NCBI GenBank assembly: GCA_036924855.1
Contig: JBAGRP010000001.1
Span: 2,418,001 to 2,482,000 of the forward strand
DNA length: 64,000 bases
Direction: 5' to 3'
DNA from: Nitrobacteraceae bacterium AZCC 2146
GTDB lineage: Bacteria; Pseudomonadota; Alphaproteobacteria; Rhizobiales; Xanthobacteraceae
This document shows, in pieces, positions 17,471-24,863 of the stretch (the first letter of the stretch is position 1; each line of letters starts with the position of its first letter). Position numbers and translations under genes: made by a program. A model generated the notes under the pieces. That model ran no database searches and was not told the DNA's origin. It saw only the letters and a list, made by a program, of their open reading frames with translations.

Positions 17471-18052
17471 TCAAAATCGGCTTCTGTCGGCCGGATCTAA
17501 AGCCTGAGCGATCTGGTCAAGAATTTCGGAATCCGAAGCATCGCCAGGTCGAAGTGGCCGCGTCGCTCTATCAACAACGGAATCGATCTCCGCATTCGGT
17601 TCTCTGTCGGAACCAACGGGTGGACCAGTCCGGCGAAGTTGCCTCACGGTATTGATTGCCTGCACCATCTGTTCTTGCGGATGGGTACCTGCGGCCAGCA
17701 AGCCTTTGAAATAGATGAGCCATAAGTGCTCTTGTTCGGCATGTTGCAGCATCGGGAAGCGGGCTGCAATCGCGGCGAATGCGGTAGAGCTAAAATTCAT
17801 GATCTGCTGATCGAGTAATTCGCTCCGCGCTCCATCCGGGAGCGCCCACTGATGAAGCATCCACATCAACGCAACCTCCGACGCGCCAACTTCGATCGAC
17901 CGTGCCAATTGCTCCTCTGAACTTCCCGACGCCGATTTTGAGCTCCGGTGCCCACCAAATGGGCCACGGGGGTCGCGGCCCATTTTCGATTGGTCTCGAT
18001 ACGGACCAGATCGACCGTCTGGATCCTGAGGGCGCTTGGGCTCGCTGCTCAT
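17471..18052 (-). CDS. Hypothetical protein, 193 aa
   Basis: No family recognised. From ATG 18052, with GGAG about 9 nt upstream, the protein has a low-complexity polar N-terminus (SSEPKRPQDPDGRSGPYRDQ), then a helical core from about residue 45 (SIEVGASEVALMWMLHQWAL) through LWLIYFKGLLAAGTHPQEQM, and a polar acidic tail. No signal peptide or transmembrane segment is clear. The frame is clean and its composition coding. The gene is divergent from the acyltransferase at 18227, with an AT-rich spacer of 174 bases between the two starts. Confidence 0.6.
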   Translation of the reverse strand: MSSEPKRPQDPDGRSGPYRDQSKMGRDPRGPFGGHRSSKSASGSSEEQLARSIEVGASEVALMWMLHQWALPDGARSELLDQQIMNFSSTAFAAIAARFPMLQHAEQEHLWLIYFKGLLAAGTHPQEQMVQAINTVRQLRRTGPPVGSDREPNAEIDSVVDRATRPLRPGDASDSEILDQIAQALDPADRSRF

Positions 18053-18226
18053 CGCCGTTACTCCACACAACGAGATAAATATAATGCAAATTTTCCGATT
18101 TAAGAAGAGAATGAGAGACAATTTATCGGTATTGAGCTCCGTCGAAGAGAGCGAATAAAATTCGGCTTCGACGGTACTATTGAATTAGTAGTCGGCAATT
18201 TTGAACCGGAAGCCTTGGAGACGACC

Positions 18227-18802
18227 ATGAACGTCAGCGATACCAAACCGACGCGCGATCCAAATGCTGATAGCGAGGATCTATTCGCGCAACTCAAGGC
18301 GCTGGTTACATCGCTGCAAGGCAAGAAGAGGGCTGAATTCGGCCGCCATGTCTCACTCGGCGACCTTTTCACCGAACGCGACGGCAACGCCGCGGCATAC
18401 GGATTTGGTGAAGGAACGACGATGTATGACAACGTCCTCGTCCTGGGCAATGTGAAGGTCGGCCGCAAAACGTGGATCGGTCCGAATGTTATTCTTGATG
18501 GGTCAGGTGGACTCGAGATCGGAGACTTCTGCGACATTTCCGCCGGCGTCCAAATATACTCTCATCACACCGTTAGACGAACGATCTCGATGGGGGTCGA
18601 CCCCATCGACTATTGCCAAACCAAAATCGGAAGTGGCGTTTACATCGGTCCAAATTCAATCATTCAAATGGGCGTCACCATAGGTGACCGTGTCATCATC
18701 GGTGCGGGCTCGTTCGTAAACACCGATCTTCCGTCTGGCGTGAAGGCTTATGGAATCCCGGCGCGGCCAGGGAATACGACAGACGATCAAGACAAACGAT
18801 GA
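18227..18802 (+). CDS. Left-handed beta-helix (hexapeptide repeat) acyltransferase
   Basis: A 191-residue O- or N-acetyltransferase of the CysE/LacA/WbbJ type. Hexapeptide repeats run from about residue 66 to 175, ending with TKIGSGVYIGPNSIIQMGV and VIIGAGSFVNTDLPSGVKAYGIPARP, the standard C-terminal signature. The likely catalytic histidine is in QIYSHHTVRR. ATG 18227 has GGAGA 6 nt upstream; an in-frame ATG at 18215 is less well placed. It stands alone between hypothetical genes, so its acceptor is unknown; exopolysaccharide O-acetylation is a reasonable guess from the surrounding locus. Confidence 0.82.
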   Translation: MNVSDTKPTRDPNADSEDLFAQLKALVTSLQGKKRAEFGRHVSLGDLFTERDGNAAAYGFGEGTTMYDNVLVLGNVKVGRKTWIGPNVILDGSGGLEIGDFCDISAGVQIYSHHTVRRTISMGVDPIDYCQTKIGSGVYIGPNSIIQMGVTIGDRVIIGAGSFVNTDLPSGVKAYGIPARPGNTTDDQDKR

Positions 18803-18995
18803 CGGTATTTCGCTCTATGTAAGTCCGAGCCCACTTCTGCGGAACGCACGATTCTGCAACCTATTGAGTTCAGAACCTCGTTCAACCGAACTGAAGCAAT
18901 CGCTCGGAAGCCATCGCCATACACTTGATGACAATATTTTGCCCGCCGCAGACATCTCAGGCAGCCATCGCAGCCATCCGAGGGCCATCTGCCGT

Positions 18996-19121
18996 CTAAC
19001 GATCCCGGCGCAAGATGTAATGCCCGGTCAATACATCATTCCGCCATTCATAGACACGGATTGCCATGATTGACAAAATGAGTAGCACCAGCACGCCTAG
19101 TATGGCAAATAACTCAATCAT
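18996..19121 (-). CDS. Small single-span membrane protein, 41 aa
   Basis: An intact 41-codon ORF: MIELFAILGVLVLLILSIMA followed by IRVYEWRNDVLTGHYILRRD and a final R. It gives one ideal transmembrane helix with a positively charged, aromatic cytoplasmic tail, a pattern unlikely to occur by chance in a non-coding frame. The region upstream is AT-rich and could hold a promoter, but no good ribosome-binding site is visible. The rest of 18803-19366 holds nothing else I can recognise. Confidence 0.45.
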   Translation of the reverse strand: MIELFAILGVLVLLILSIMAIRVYEWRNDVLTGHYILRRDR

Positions 19122-19366
19122 AATATTTAATATTATCTAATTCTTAGAATTTGGCAATCCGTCTTCCGCAAAATTAACCGAGACGGCCGAACCGCTTCCT
19201 TAGTGACCCCTTGATAGCTAAGCGCCGGCATAACGTCGCGGCTTTGAACCTTGGCTCGTCCCTCCTCCATCAGGTAACGGGTTCCGCTCGTTCTTTAGAG
19301 GAAGTTCAGGGGCTCAGGTTCCGGTACGTGTTCAAACGCCCGTAGCGGAAACCGGCTGCTTTGAAA

Positions 19367-20035
19367 TCAAGTCCTCAGAGCTTCGGCAATGTCAGCCAGC
19401 ACACTCTCGTCGGTCTGCATTCCGGTTTGCTTGTTTGGCTTTTCCAAATGGCGCACACTGCCATCGGAATTGCGCGGGTTTACAGAAGTTGACGCCTCAG
19501 GTGGCCTCGCGCAAGTTTCACGTTCTACCGCCGACTGTTCCCTTATTTCAGTTCGATGCAACACTAGGCTCGCAATTTTCCGGTCAAACACGCGAAGCGC
19601 AGTTACAATTTCGTCGGTCCATTCCTCGTTTTCGCTGGAAATCTGGCTTGTCGTACTTCCCGCTAAATGCCGTTCATGACCGCTGTATCGCCCCTGAAAT
19701 GTGCCCGCCAGTGCGTGTTTTTCGGCCAGAATCAGTGACTCCATTTCTCGAATGGCACGGGCAACACACTCGCCATACTGCGCAAGCGCGGAACCGCGAT
19801 CTACCTTGATCGAACGCACACGTGAGTCAAACTCACTACCGCCAGTGCGCTCGAGAAGCGCCATCTGGTTCTCACACACTCTTTCGAGCCGCGCGAGCGA
19901 AGCGAGCATAGTCACAATGTCGGATTGCCGGACACGCCGGGCATATTCGATCAGGAAGGCGCGTCCACGCGCTGTTTCGCTGACCGCCGCTTCTATGGCA
20001 CCGTAATCGTCGTCAAGCTGGGAGGAGTTTGACAT
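19367..20035 (-). CDS. Hypothetical protein with conserved RGRAFLIEYARR N-terminus, 222 aa
   Basis: Soluble, mostly helical protein. The N-terminal segment AVSETARGRAFLIEYARRVR followed by 'IVTMLASLARLERV' resembles a motif that I recall at the start of several uncharacterised alphaproteobacterial proteins (often written RGRWFLxEYAxR). The C-terminal third is polar and low-complexity before a short conserved-looking end (ESVLADIAEALRT), similar in flavour to the end of the hypothetical protein at 17471-18052 (ILDIAQ-like helix). No catalytic motif is visible. Role unknown. Confidence 0.65.
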   Translation of the reverse strand: MSNSSQLDDDYGAIEAAVSETARGRAFLIEYARRVRQSDIVTMLASLARLERVCENQMALLERTGGSEFDSRVRSIKVDRGSALAQYGECVARAIREMESLILAEKHALAGTFQGRYSGHERHLAGSTTSQISSENEEWTDEIVTALRVFDRKIASLVLHRTEIREQSAVERETCARPPEASTSVNPRNSDGSVRHLEKPNKQTGMQTDESVLADIAEALRT

Positions 20036-20465
20036 CAGAACAGATTGCCAGATTAGAAAAATGGAATGTTCTACTCATGCAAAAAGTCTTGGGCTCGACA
20101 CTGAGCTTCAATAGTTAAATGACATCTAACAGAATTTTCCGTTTTCCTCGCACTTGCTGACTGGTATTAGGAGCCAGACTGCAGAGCGGCCCGGACGCCA
20201 AACTCATCTCGGGAACCAGGTAAACCTTCCGATAAATGCCAGCCGGAACAACGCCTAGTTTTCCAAGTCACATTATCCTTATAAATCAATATCTTAACAA
20301 ATTTTGAGGCATTTAAAAAGCCCTGCAATCCGGTGAAGCATCCTGTCTCGACGACGGAAGGCTTCGGCACACGGGTTGCGACGACAGCGCCCGAGGTTTG
20401 TCTTTGAATATTGTGTATGGTGATACTAGCCGTTCTTTTCTCATTAAGGACCTGGAGTTCGTCAA
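20036..20465. other. Intergenic region, no recognised gene
   Basis: About 430 bases between divergent genes. It includes moderately AT-rich segments but no ORF or RNA that I can support; it should carry the promoters for both flanking genes. Confidence 0.5.
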
Positions 20466-21464
20466 GTGTGGAACGCGCTTTCACGACGCGCTAACCAAGT
20501 ACCTCCGAGACTGCCGAAGGGGGTACGCATTTACGCGGTAGGTGACCTTCACGGCCGTGCCGACCTCCTGGAGCCGCTACTCCTGCAGATCGACGTGGAC
20601 TCTGTCCTCTATCCTGCATCTCGAACCATTGTGACCTTCCTCGGTGATTATATCGATCGCGGCCCGGCTTCGAGAGGAGTACTCGAGCTTCTGGCGGGCC
20701 CTCAAAGGCATGAGACCGTCTTCCTTAAAGGGAACCACGATGTGTACGTGGAGAAGTTCCTAAATGACCCGACCGTTCTAGAGGAGTGGCGGCAGATTGG
20801 CGGCCTTGAAACCCTCGCTTCTTATGGACTCAGGCCAAAAACAAATCCCGACAAGGCGGAGCAAATACGACTGGCCGATGAATTTGCCAACGTCCTTCCA
20901 GAAAGCCACCGGAAGTTCTTCCATAAACTCGAGCTATTGTTCAGTTGCGAGGATTTCTTGTTTGTCCATGCGGGTATTCGACCCCGCATTCCCATACGAC
21001 GCCAGAAGGAAGAGGATCTCCTTTGGATACGAGATGATTTTCTTCTCTGCGAAGAGGGATTCGAAAAATTCGTGGTGCACGGGCATACACCAGTTCGCGA
21101 GCCGGACTTCCGATCGAACCGCATCAATATAGATACCGGCGCCTTCGCCACCGGACGATTAACCTGCCTGATGATCGATGGTACCGATGCGGTGCCCCTC
21201 GTCGACGTACGTGACTGGATAGGTAATATATCTAACAGCGATGTTGGCCAGGATGCCGATTTTCACATGCAAGCCAGATCCATCCATGGCGTCGCATACG
21301 ATTCGCGATACATGGGGCAAACCGCATTCAAGAAAAAGGACGGCTCGGCGGGCTTTGCAGCGCGCAATCCGGATACCGTGACCCTTGAAACAATTAGAAA
21401 GGCCTTGGCAAGGCGTGACGAGCGCTGCATTGGCAATCTAGATCCGCGCCCCGGGAATTTATGA
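20466..21464 (+). CDS. PPP-type metallophosphatase (serine/threonine phosphatase-like)
   Basis: A 332-residue calcineurin-fold phosphatase. The metal-binding motifs are complete: YAVGDLHGRADLL near residue 25, FLGDYIDRGPASRG near 58, FLKGNHDVYVEKFL near 87, and VHAGIRPRIP and VVHGHTPVREP further on. The order and spacing match bacterial PPP enzymes. The start is GTG 20466 with GGAG about 8 nt upstream. It converges with the HlyD gene. The sequence alone does not tell protein from small-molecule substrates, but together with the HPr-kinase-like fusion at 13639 it could form a kinase/phosphatase pair; that pairing is inference. Confidence 0.88.
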   Translation: MWNALSRRANQVPPRLPKGVRIYAVGDLHGRADLLEPLLLQIDVDSVLYPASRTIVTFLGDYIDRGPASRGVLELLAGPQRHETVFLKGNHDVYVEKFLNDPTVLEEWRQIGGLETLASYGLRPKTNPDKAEQIRLADEFANVLPESHRKFFHKLELLFSCEDFLFVHAGIRPRIPIRRQKEEDLLWIRDDFLLCEEGFEKFVVHGHTPVREPDFRSNRINIDTGAFATGRLTCLMIDGTDAVPLVDVRDWIGNISNSDVGQDADFHMQARSIHGVAYDSRYMGQTAFKKKDGSAGFAARNPDTVTLETIRKALARRDERCIGNLDPRPGNL

Positions 21465-21478
21465 TCCCCGCCAAGCTC

Positions 21479-21548
21479 AGACGGCTCTCTTTTTAAGAAC
21501 CGCCTGCGAGCCTTTCGCGAAAGCAGACGGCCTCACTGAGAACCGTCT
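21479..21548. terminator. Inverted-repeat region between convergent genes, possible bidirectional terminator
   Basis: The arms AGACGGCTCT (21479-21488) and AGAACCGTCT (21539-21548) pair with one mismatch. Inside lie a TTTTT run (21490s) and a small CTTTCGCGAAAG palindrome. It sits exactly between the convergent phosphatase and hlyD-like genes. The long loop makes it imperfect as a classic terminator. Confidence 0.35.
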
Positions 21549-22860
21549 ACTTCTCCTTGAACGCTCTATCCACTTGATCGCGCAACGGCTTCACCAAATA
21601 TGAGAGCGTCGTTCGGCCTCCGGTTTGAATAAATGCATCCACAGGCATTCCCGGCACGAGCTTTGCTCCCCCAAGCTTGCCAAGTTCCTCAGGGCTCAAC
21701 AGAAGACGAACAGTATAATAGCTGTTGCCTGTGCGCTGATCCAATGTGATGTCAGCAGAGACCAAACTTACCTCTCCTCGGATCTCCGGCGTCGTTCGCT
21801 GGTTGAATGCAGAGAATCGCAGTACCGCCGATTGCCCCAGGTAAAGCTGATCGATATCGCGCGGCGTAATTTTAACCTCAACGGCGAGGGCGTCAGAGTC
21901 GGGTACGATCATCATGATCGGCTCGCCCGGCGATACGACACCGCCGACGGTATGTACTGCAAGCTGGTGCACCCGACCGCTCTGCGGCGCGCGGATGTCA
22001 ATTCGGTTGAGTTGATCGACGGCAGCTGCTTTGCGTTCTGTTAGTTCTGAAATTTTTGACCTTGCCTCGATCAAATCCTTGCCGACCTCGCTGCGAAGAT
22101 CCTGATCGACCTGGATGATCTGAAGTTCAATTTCCGCAATCTTTCCTTTGGCCTGCGCAATCATGCCGTCCAACTGACTGCGTTCGCCATCAATACGCGC
22201 GGTGTCGCGTTCCAACGCAGTCAACCGACTGATGGGTACGAGGTTTTTCTGCCAAAGCGTTCTCACGCCTTCGAGTTCCTGATGAATGAAGTCGACTTCT
22301 TTCTTCTTGGCTTCGACCTGTCCGGTATATCCCTTGATCTCCTCCTGAAGCTGGACGCCGCGCTCCTTCAGTTGGGCTTTTTGGCCCCCCCGAGCGTCTC
22401 TACGCATACCAAGAAGACTGCGTTCGGCCATAATGGCGCGGGCAGCATCGGAATTGGTGTCGCGGGCACGCTCCAATAGGGCGTTCGGGAATGTGACTTG
22501 AGCTGCATTATCCCGTTCGGCCTCAAGGCGCGCCTGACGGGCCAGAAGTTCGTCCACGCTCGTCGCTATAATTGTAGCCGTTGCACGCGTTTGGGTTTCA
22601 TCAAGCCGCAGTAGTATGTCGCCAGCTTTGACACGATCGCCGTCGCGGACACGCAATTCCCCGACGATGCCGCCAGTCGAATGCTGCACCTTCTTGATAC
22701 TAGAATCGACAATGACAACCCCCTGCCCGATCACCGCGCCGGATAGCTCGGTAGTTGCGGCCCAACCGCCTATGCCGACTGTCACAAACACCACGATAGC
22801 CATGCCAGCAGTCATATATCGCTGGATGGAATGCTGCGCCGACGATACAATTTTGGTCAT
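21547..22860 (-). CDS. prsE: HlyD-family type I secretion adaptor (PrsE-like)
   Basis: A 437-residue periplasmic membrane-fusion protein. It has one N-terminal transmembrane helix (about residues 17-40), an HlyD hairpin with long coiled-coil segments (EAKKKEVDFIHQELEGVRTL and neighbours), the lipoyl half-motif IDIRAPQSGRVHQLAVHTVG and the C-terminal beta-barrel. It links the ABC protein encoded just upstream to an outer-membrane channel, which is not in this window. The start codon overlaps the ABC gene's stop as ATGA. The neighbouring RTX gene is the probable cargo. The symbol reflects resemblance to rhizobial PrsE; AprE-type naming would fit equally. Confidence 0.88.
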   Translation of the reverse strand: MTKIVSSAQHSIQRYMTAGMAIVVFVTVGIGGWAATTELSGAVIGQGVVIVDSSIKKVQHSTGGIVGELRVRDGDRVKAGDILLRLDETQTRATATIIATSVDELLARQARLEAERDNAAQVTFPNALLERARDTNSDAARAIMAERSLLGMRRDARGGQKAQLKERGVQLQEEIKGYTGQVEAKKKEVDFIHQELEGVRTLWQKNLVPISRLTALERDTARIDGERSQLDGMIAQAKGKIAEIELQIIQVDQDLRSEVGKDLIEARSKISELTERKAAAVDQLNRIDIRAPQSGRVHQLAVHTVGGVVSPGEPIMMIVPDSDALAVEVKITPRDIDQLYLGQSAVLRFSAFNQRTTPEIRGEVSLVSADITLDQRTGNSYYTVRLLLSPEELGKLGGAKLVPGMPVDAFIQTGGRTTLSYLVKPLRDQVDRAFKEK

Positions 22861-24767
22861 CGCATACCGCCATGAGCATCCGCGACAACCTTCAGCGGCA
22901 CTGGGTTACGCAGTACCTTCTTAAATACGTCGTCTTTCGGCCCAAACGATTGGACCTTTCCTTCAGCAATGACAAGGACGTGATCGACACCGTCGAGCGC
23001 TTTTGGTCGATGAGCAATGACCACAGCAATTCCACCGCGACTGCGTACGTTCAATATCGCCTTTGTCAGTGCATCTTCACCTTCCGAATCCAGGTTCGAA
23101 CTCGGCTCATCAAGCACCAGGAGGAATGGATTTCCGTAAAACGCGCGCGCCAACCCAATCCGTTGACGTTGCCCAGCTGACAAGGTCATCCCCCCCTCGC
23201 CGATACGGGTGCTATAACCATCGGGAAAGGAGAGAATGAGATCATGCACCCCGGCGGCCCGGGCTGCGTCCAAGACCGACGCCGGCGTCGCAAGGGGATC
23301 GAAGCGCGCAATGTTGATCGCAATGCTACCGTCGAACAGCTGGATGTCCTGCGGAAGATATCCAATGTGCCGGCCGAGCGCTTCCGAAGACCATTGGTCA
23401 AGCGATGCATTGTCGATCCTGACTTTCCCCATAAGATTGGGCCAGACCCCCACGAGCGCCCGCGCGAGCGACGACTTTCCCGAGCCGCTTGGTCCAATGA
23501 TCCCAAGACCCTGGCCACCCTTAAGCTTGAACGAGACATCGTTGATGATGAGCTTCTCCGACCCCGGTGCCCCAACATAAATTCGATCGACAACCACCGA
23601 TTCGGCGGGTGCCGGGAGCGCTAGCGGCGCCTCTTGCTCTGGCAGGAGTGTCAATAGCTGGTCGAGCCGCCGCCCAGACTCCCGCGCGGCAACAAATCCC
23701 TTCCAGTTTGCGATCGCCAACTCAACAGGAGCAAGCGCACGTGCGGTGAGGATCGAACTCGCAATAATGATACCTCCGGTCGACTCTTGCTGGATCACGA
23801 GATATGCGCCCACGGCAAGAACGGCCGACTGCAGGATCGTGCGGAAGACCTTTGACATTGCGCCTAGGCCGCTCGCAACGTCGCTGGCCGCCTCATGCGC
23901 GGCCAGGTATTTCTCGTTAACCTCACGCCAGCGGCCCGCGGCCTGGCGACGCATTCCCATGGCCTGCAGGACCTCGGAATTCCGGCGTCCCTCTGAGGCC
24001 AGCGAATTGCGTGACATCGCAAAACTTGCGAACGCTCTGGTTGGCGCCTTGGTTCGAATTTCAGTCAAAATCGTGAGCGCAATTAGCACCAATGCGCCGA
24101 CCAACGCAGTCACGCCGATCCAAAAGTGAAATATGAAGCAAATGAAGAGGTATAGCGGCATCCATGGCAGGTCGAAGAGCGCTGCCGGGCCTCCACTCGA
24201 TAGAAAACTGCGAACTTGATCAAGATCGCGCAATGGCTGCAAACCATCTCCATCACCGCGCGTCTTCAGCGGAAGGCGCGCGACAGCGTCAAAGACCCTG
24301 AGAGACAAAGTCTCGTCGAGATAACGGCCGGTGCGAACGCTTATGCGGCTCCGAATGAGATCCAGTGCTCCTTGAAAGACGTATAGAGTCGCAGCCAACA
24401 ACATCAACGCGACAAGCGTGGGCACGCTCCGGCTGGGCAGGACGCGATCATAGACCTGCAACATGAAAAACGAGCCGGTGAGCATCAAGATGTTGCTCAA
24501 GCCGCTGAAAGCAGCCATGCCCCAAAAAGTTTGACGGCAACTGGCAAGGAAGCTGGCAACCTCGGACCTCTCTACCGCGTAAATTGCAGCGGGGGCCCGC
24601 TTTTCTGAAAACAGCCGTTCTCTCGCCGCGTCCAGAACCTGCCGCCCCCGATCGGCGGGCCGGGCACGTTCAAGAAGAGAGTGAATAGCGGCCGTAAACG
24701 CGGCCAGGCGCTGTGCTTTTCTATCCTGCGGCGGGAGCGTTCTCCCCCGCCGTCCGAATTCTATCAT
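22857..24767 (-). CDS. prsD: Type I secretion ABC transporter/permease (PrsD-like)
   Basis: Inner-membrane exporter of about 636 residues, with an ABC transmembrane region (FSGLSNILMLTGSFFMLQVY and later spans) and an ATPase domain: Walker [10 protein letters not shown], signature TLSAGQRQRIGLARA, Walker B LLVLDEPSSNLDSEG, H-loop VIAHRPKA. It lacks a C39 domain, as usual for PrtD/AprD/PrsD. ATG 24767 is preferred because AGGGA precedes it and lies just after a perfect hairpin at 24781-24810; in-frame ATGs at 24788 and 24836 would start inside or before that hairpin. Gene order is RTX substrate, exporter, adaptor, all leftward, indicating a dedicated secretion operon. Confidence 0.9.
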   Translation of the reverse strand: MIEFGRRGRTLPPQDRKAQRLAAFTAAIHSLLERARPADRGRQVLDAARERLFSEKRAPAAIYAVERSEVASFLASCRQTFWGMAAFSGLSNILMLTGSFFMLQVYDRVLPSRSVPTLVALMLLAATLYVFQGALDLIRSRISVRTGRYLDETLSLRVFDAVARLPLKTRGDGDGLQPLRDLDQVRSFLSSGGPAALFDLPWMPLYLFICFIFHFWIGVTALVGALVLIALTILTEIRTKAPTRAFASFAMSRNSLASEGRRNSEVLQAMGMRRQAAGRWREVNEKYLAAHEAASDVASGLGAMSKVFRTILQSAVLAVGAYLVIQQESTGGIIIASSILTARALAPVELAIANWKGFVAARESGRRLDQLLTLLPEQEAPLALPAPAESVVVDRIYVGAPGSEKLIINDVSFKLKGGQGLGIIGPSGSGKSSLARALVGVWPNLMGKVRIDNASLDQWSSEALGRHIGYLPQDIQLFDGSIAINIARFDPLATPASVLDAARAAGVHDLILSFPDGYSTRIGEGGMTLSAGQRQRIGLARAFYGNPFLLVLDEPSSNLDSEGEDALTKAILNVRSRGGIAVVIAHRPKALDGVDHVLVIAEGKVQSFGPKDDVFKKVLRNPVPLKVVADAHGGMR

Positions 24768-24780
24768 GGCATTGTTCCCT

Positions 24781-24810
24781 GCGGCCATGTCCGACTTCAG
24801 ACATGGCCGC
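24781..24810 (-). promoter_or_regulatory. Perfect 11-bp hairpin between RTX gene and exporter gene
   Basis: Arms GCGGCCATGTC and GACATGGCCGC with an 8-base loop lie just after the RTX gene and just before the exporter's ribosome-binding site. No T-run follows on the minus strand, so it is more like a transcript-stabilising or attenuating intercistronic stem than a full terminator. Confidence 0.55.
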
Positions 24811-24863
24811 TCTACGATGCTACGTGTGAATGACACGCAATTTCTTACAGTTTGGCGTCAACG

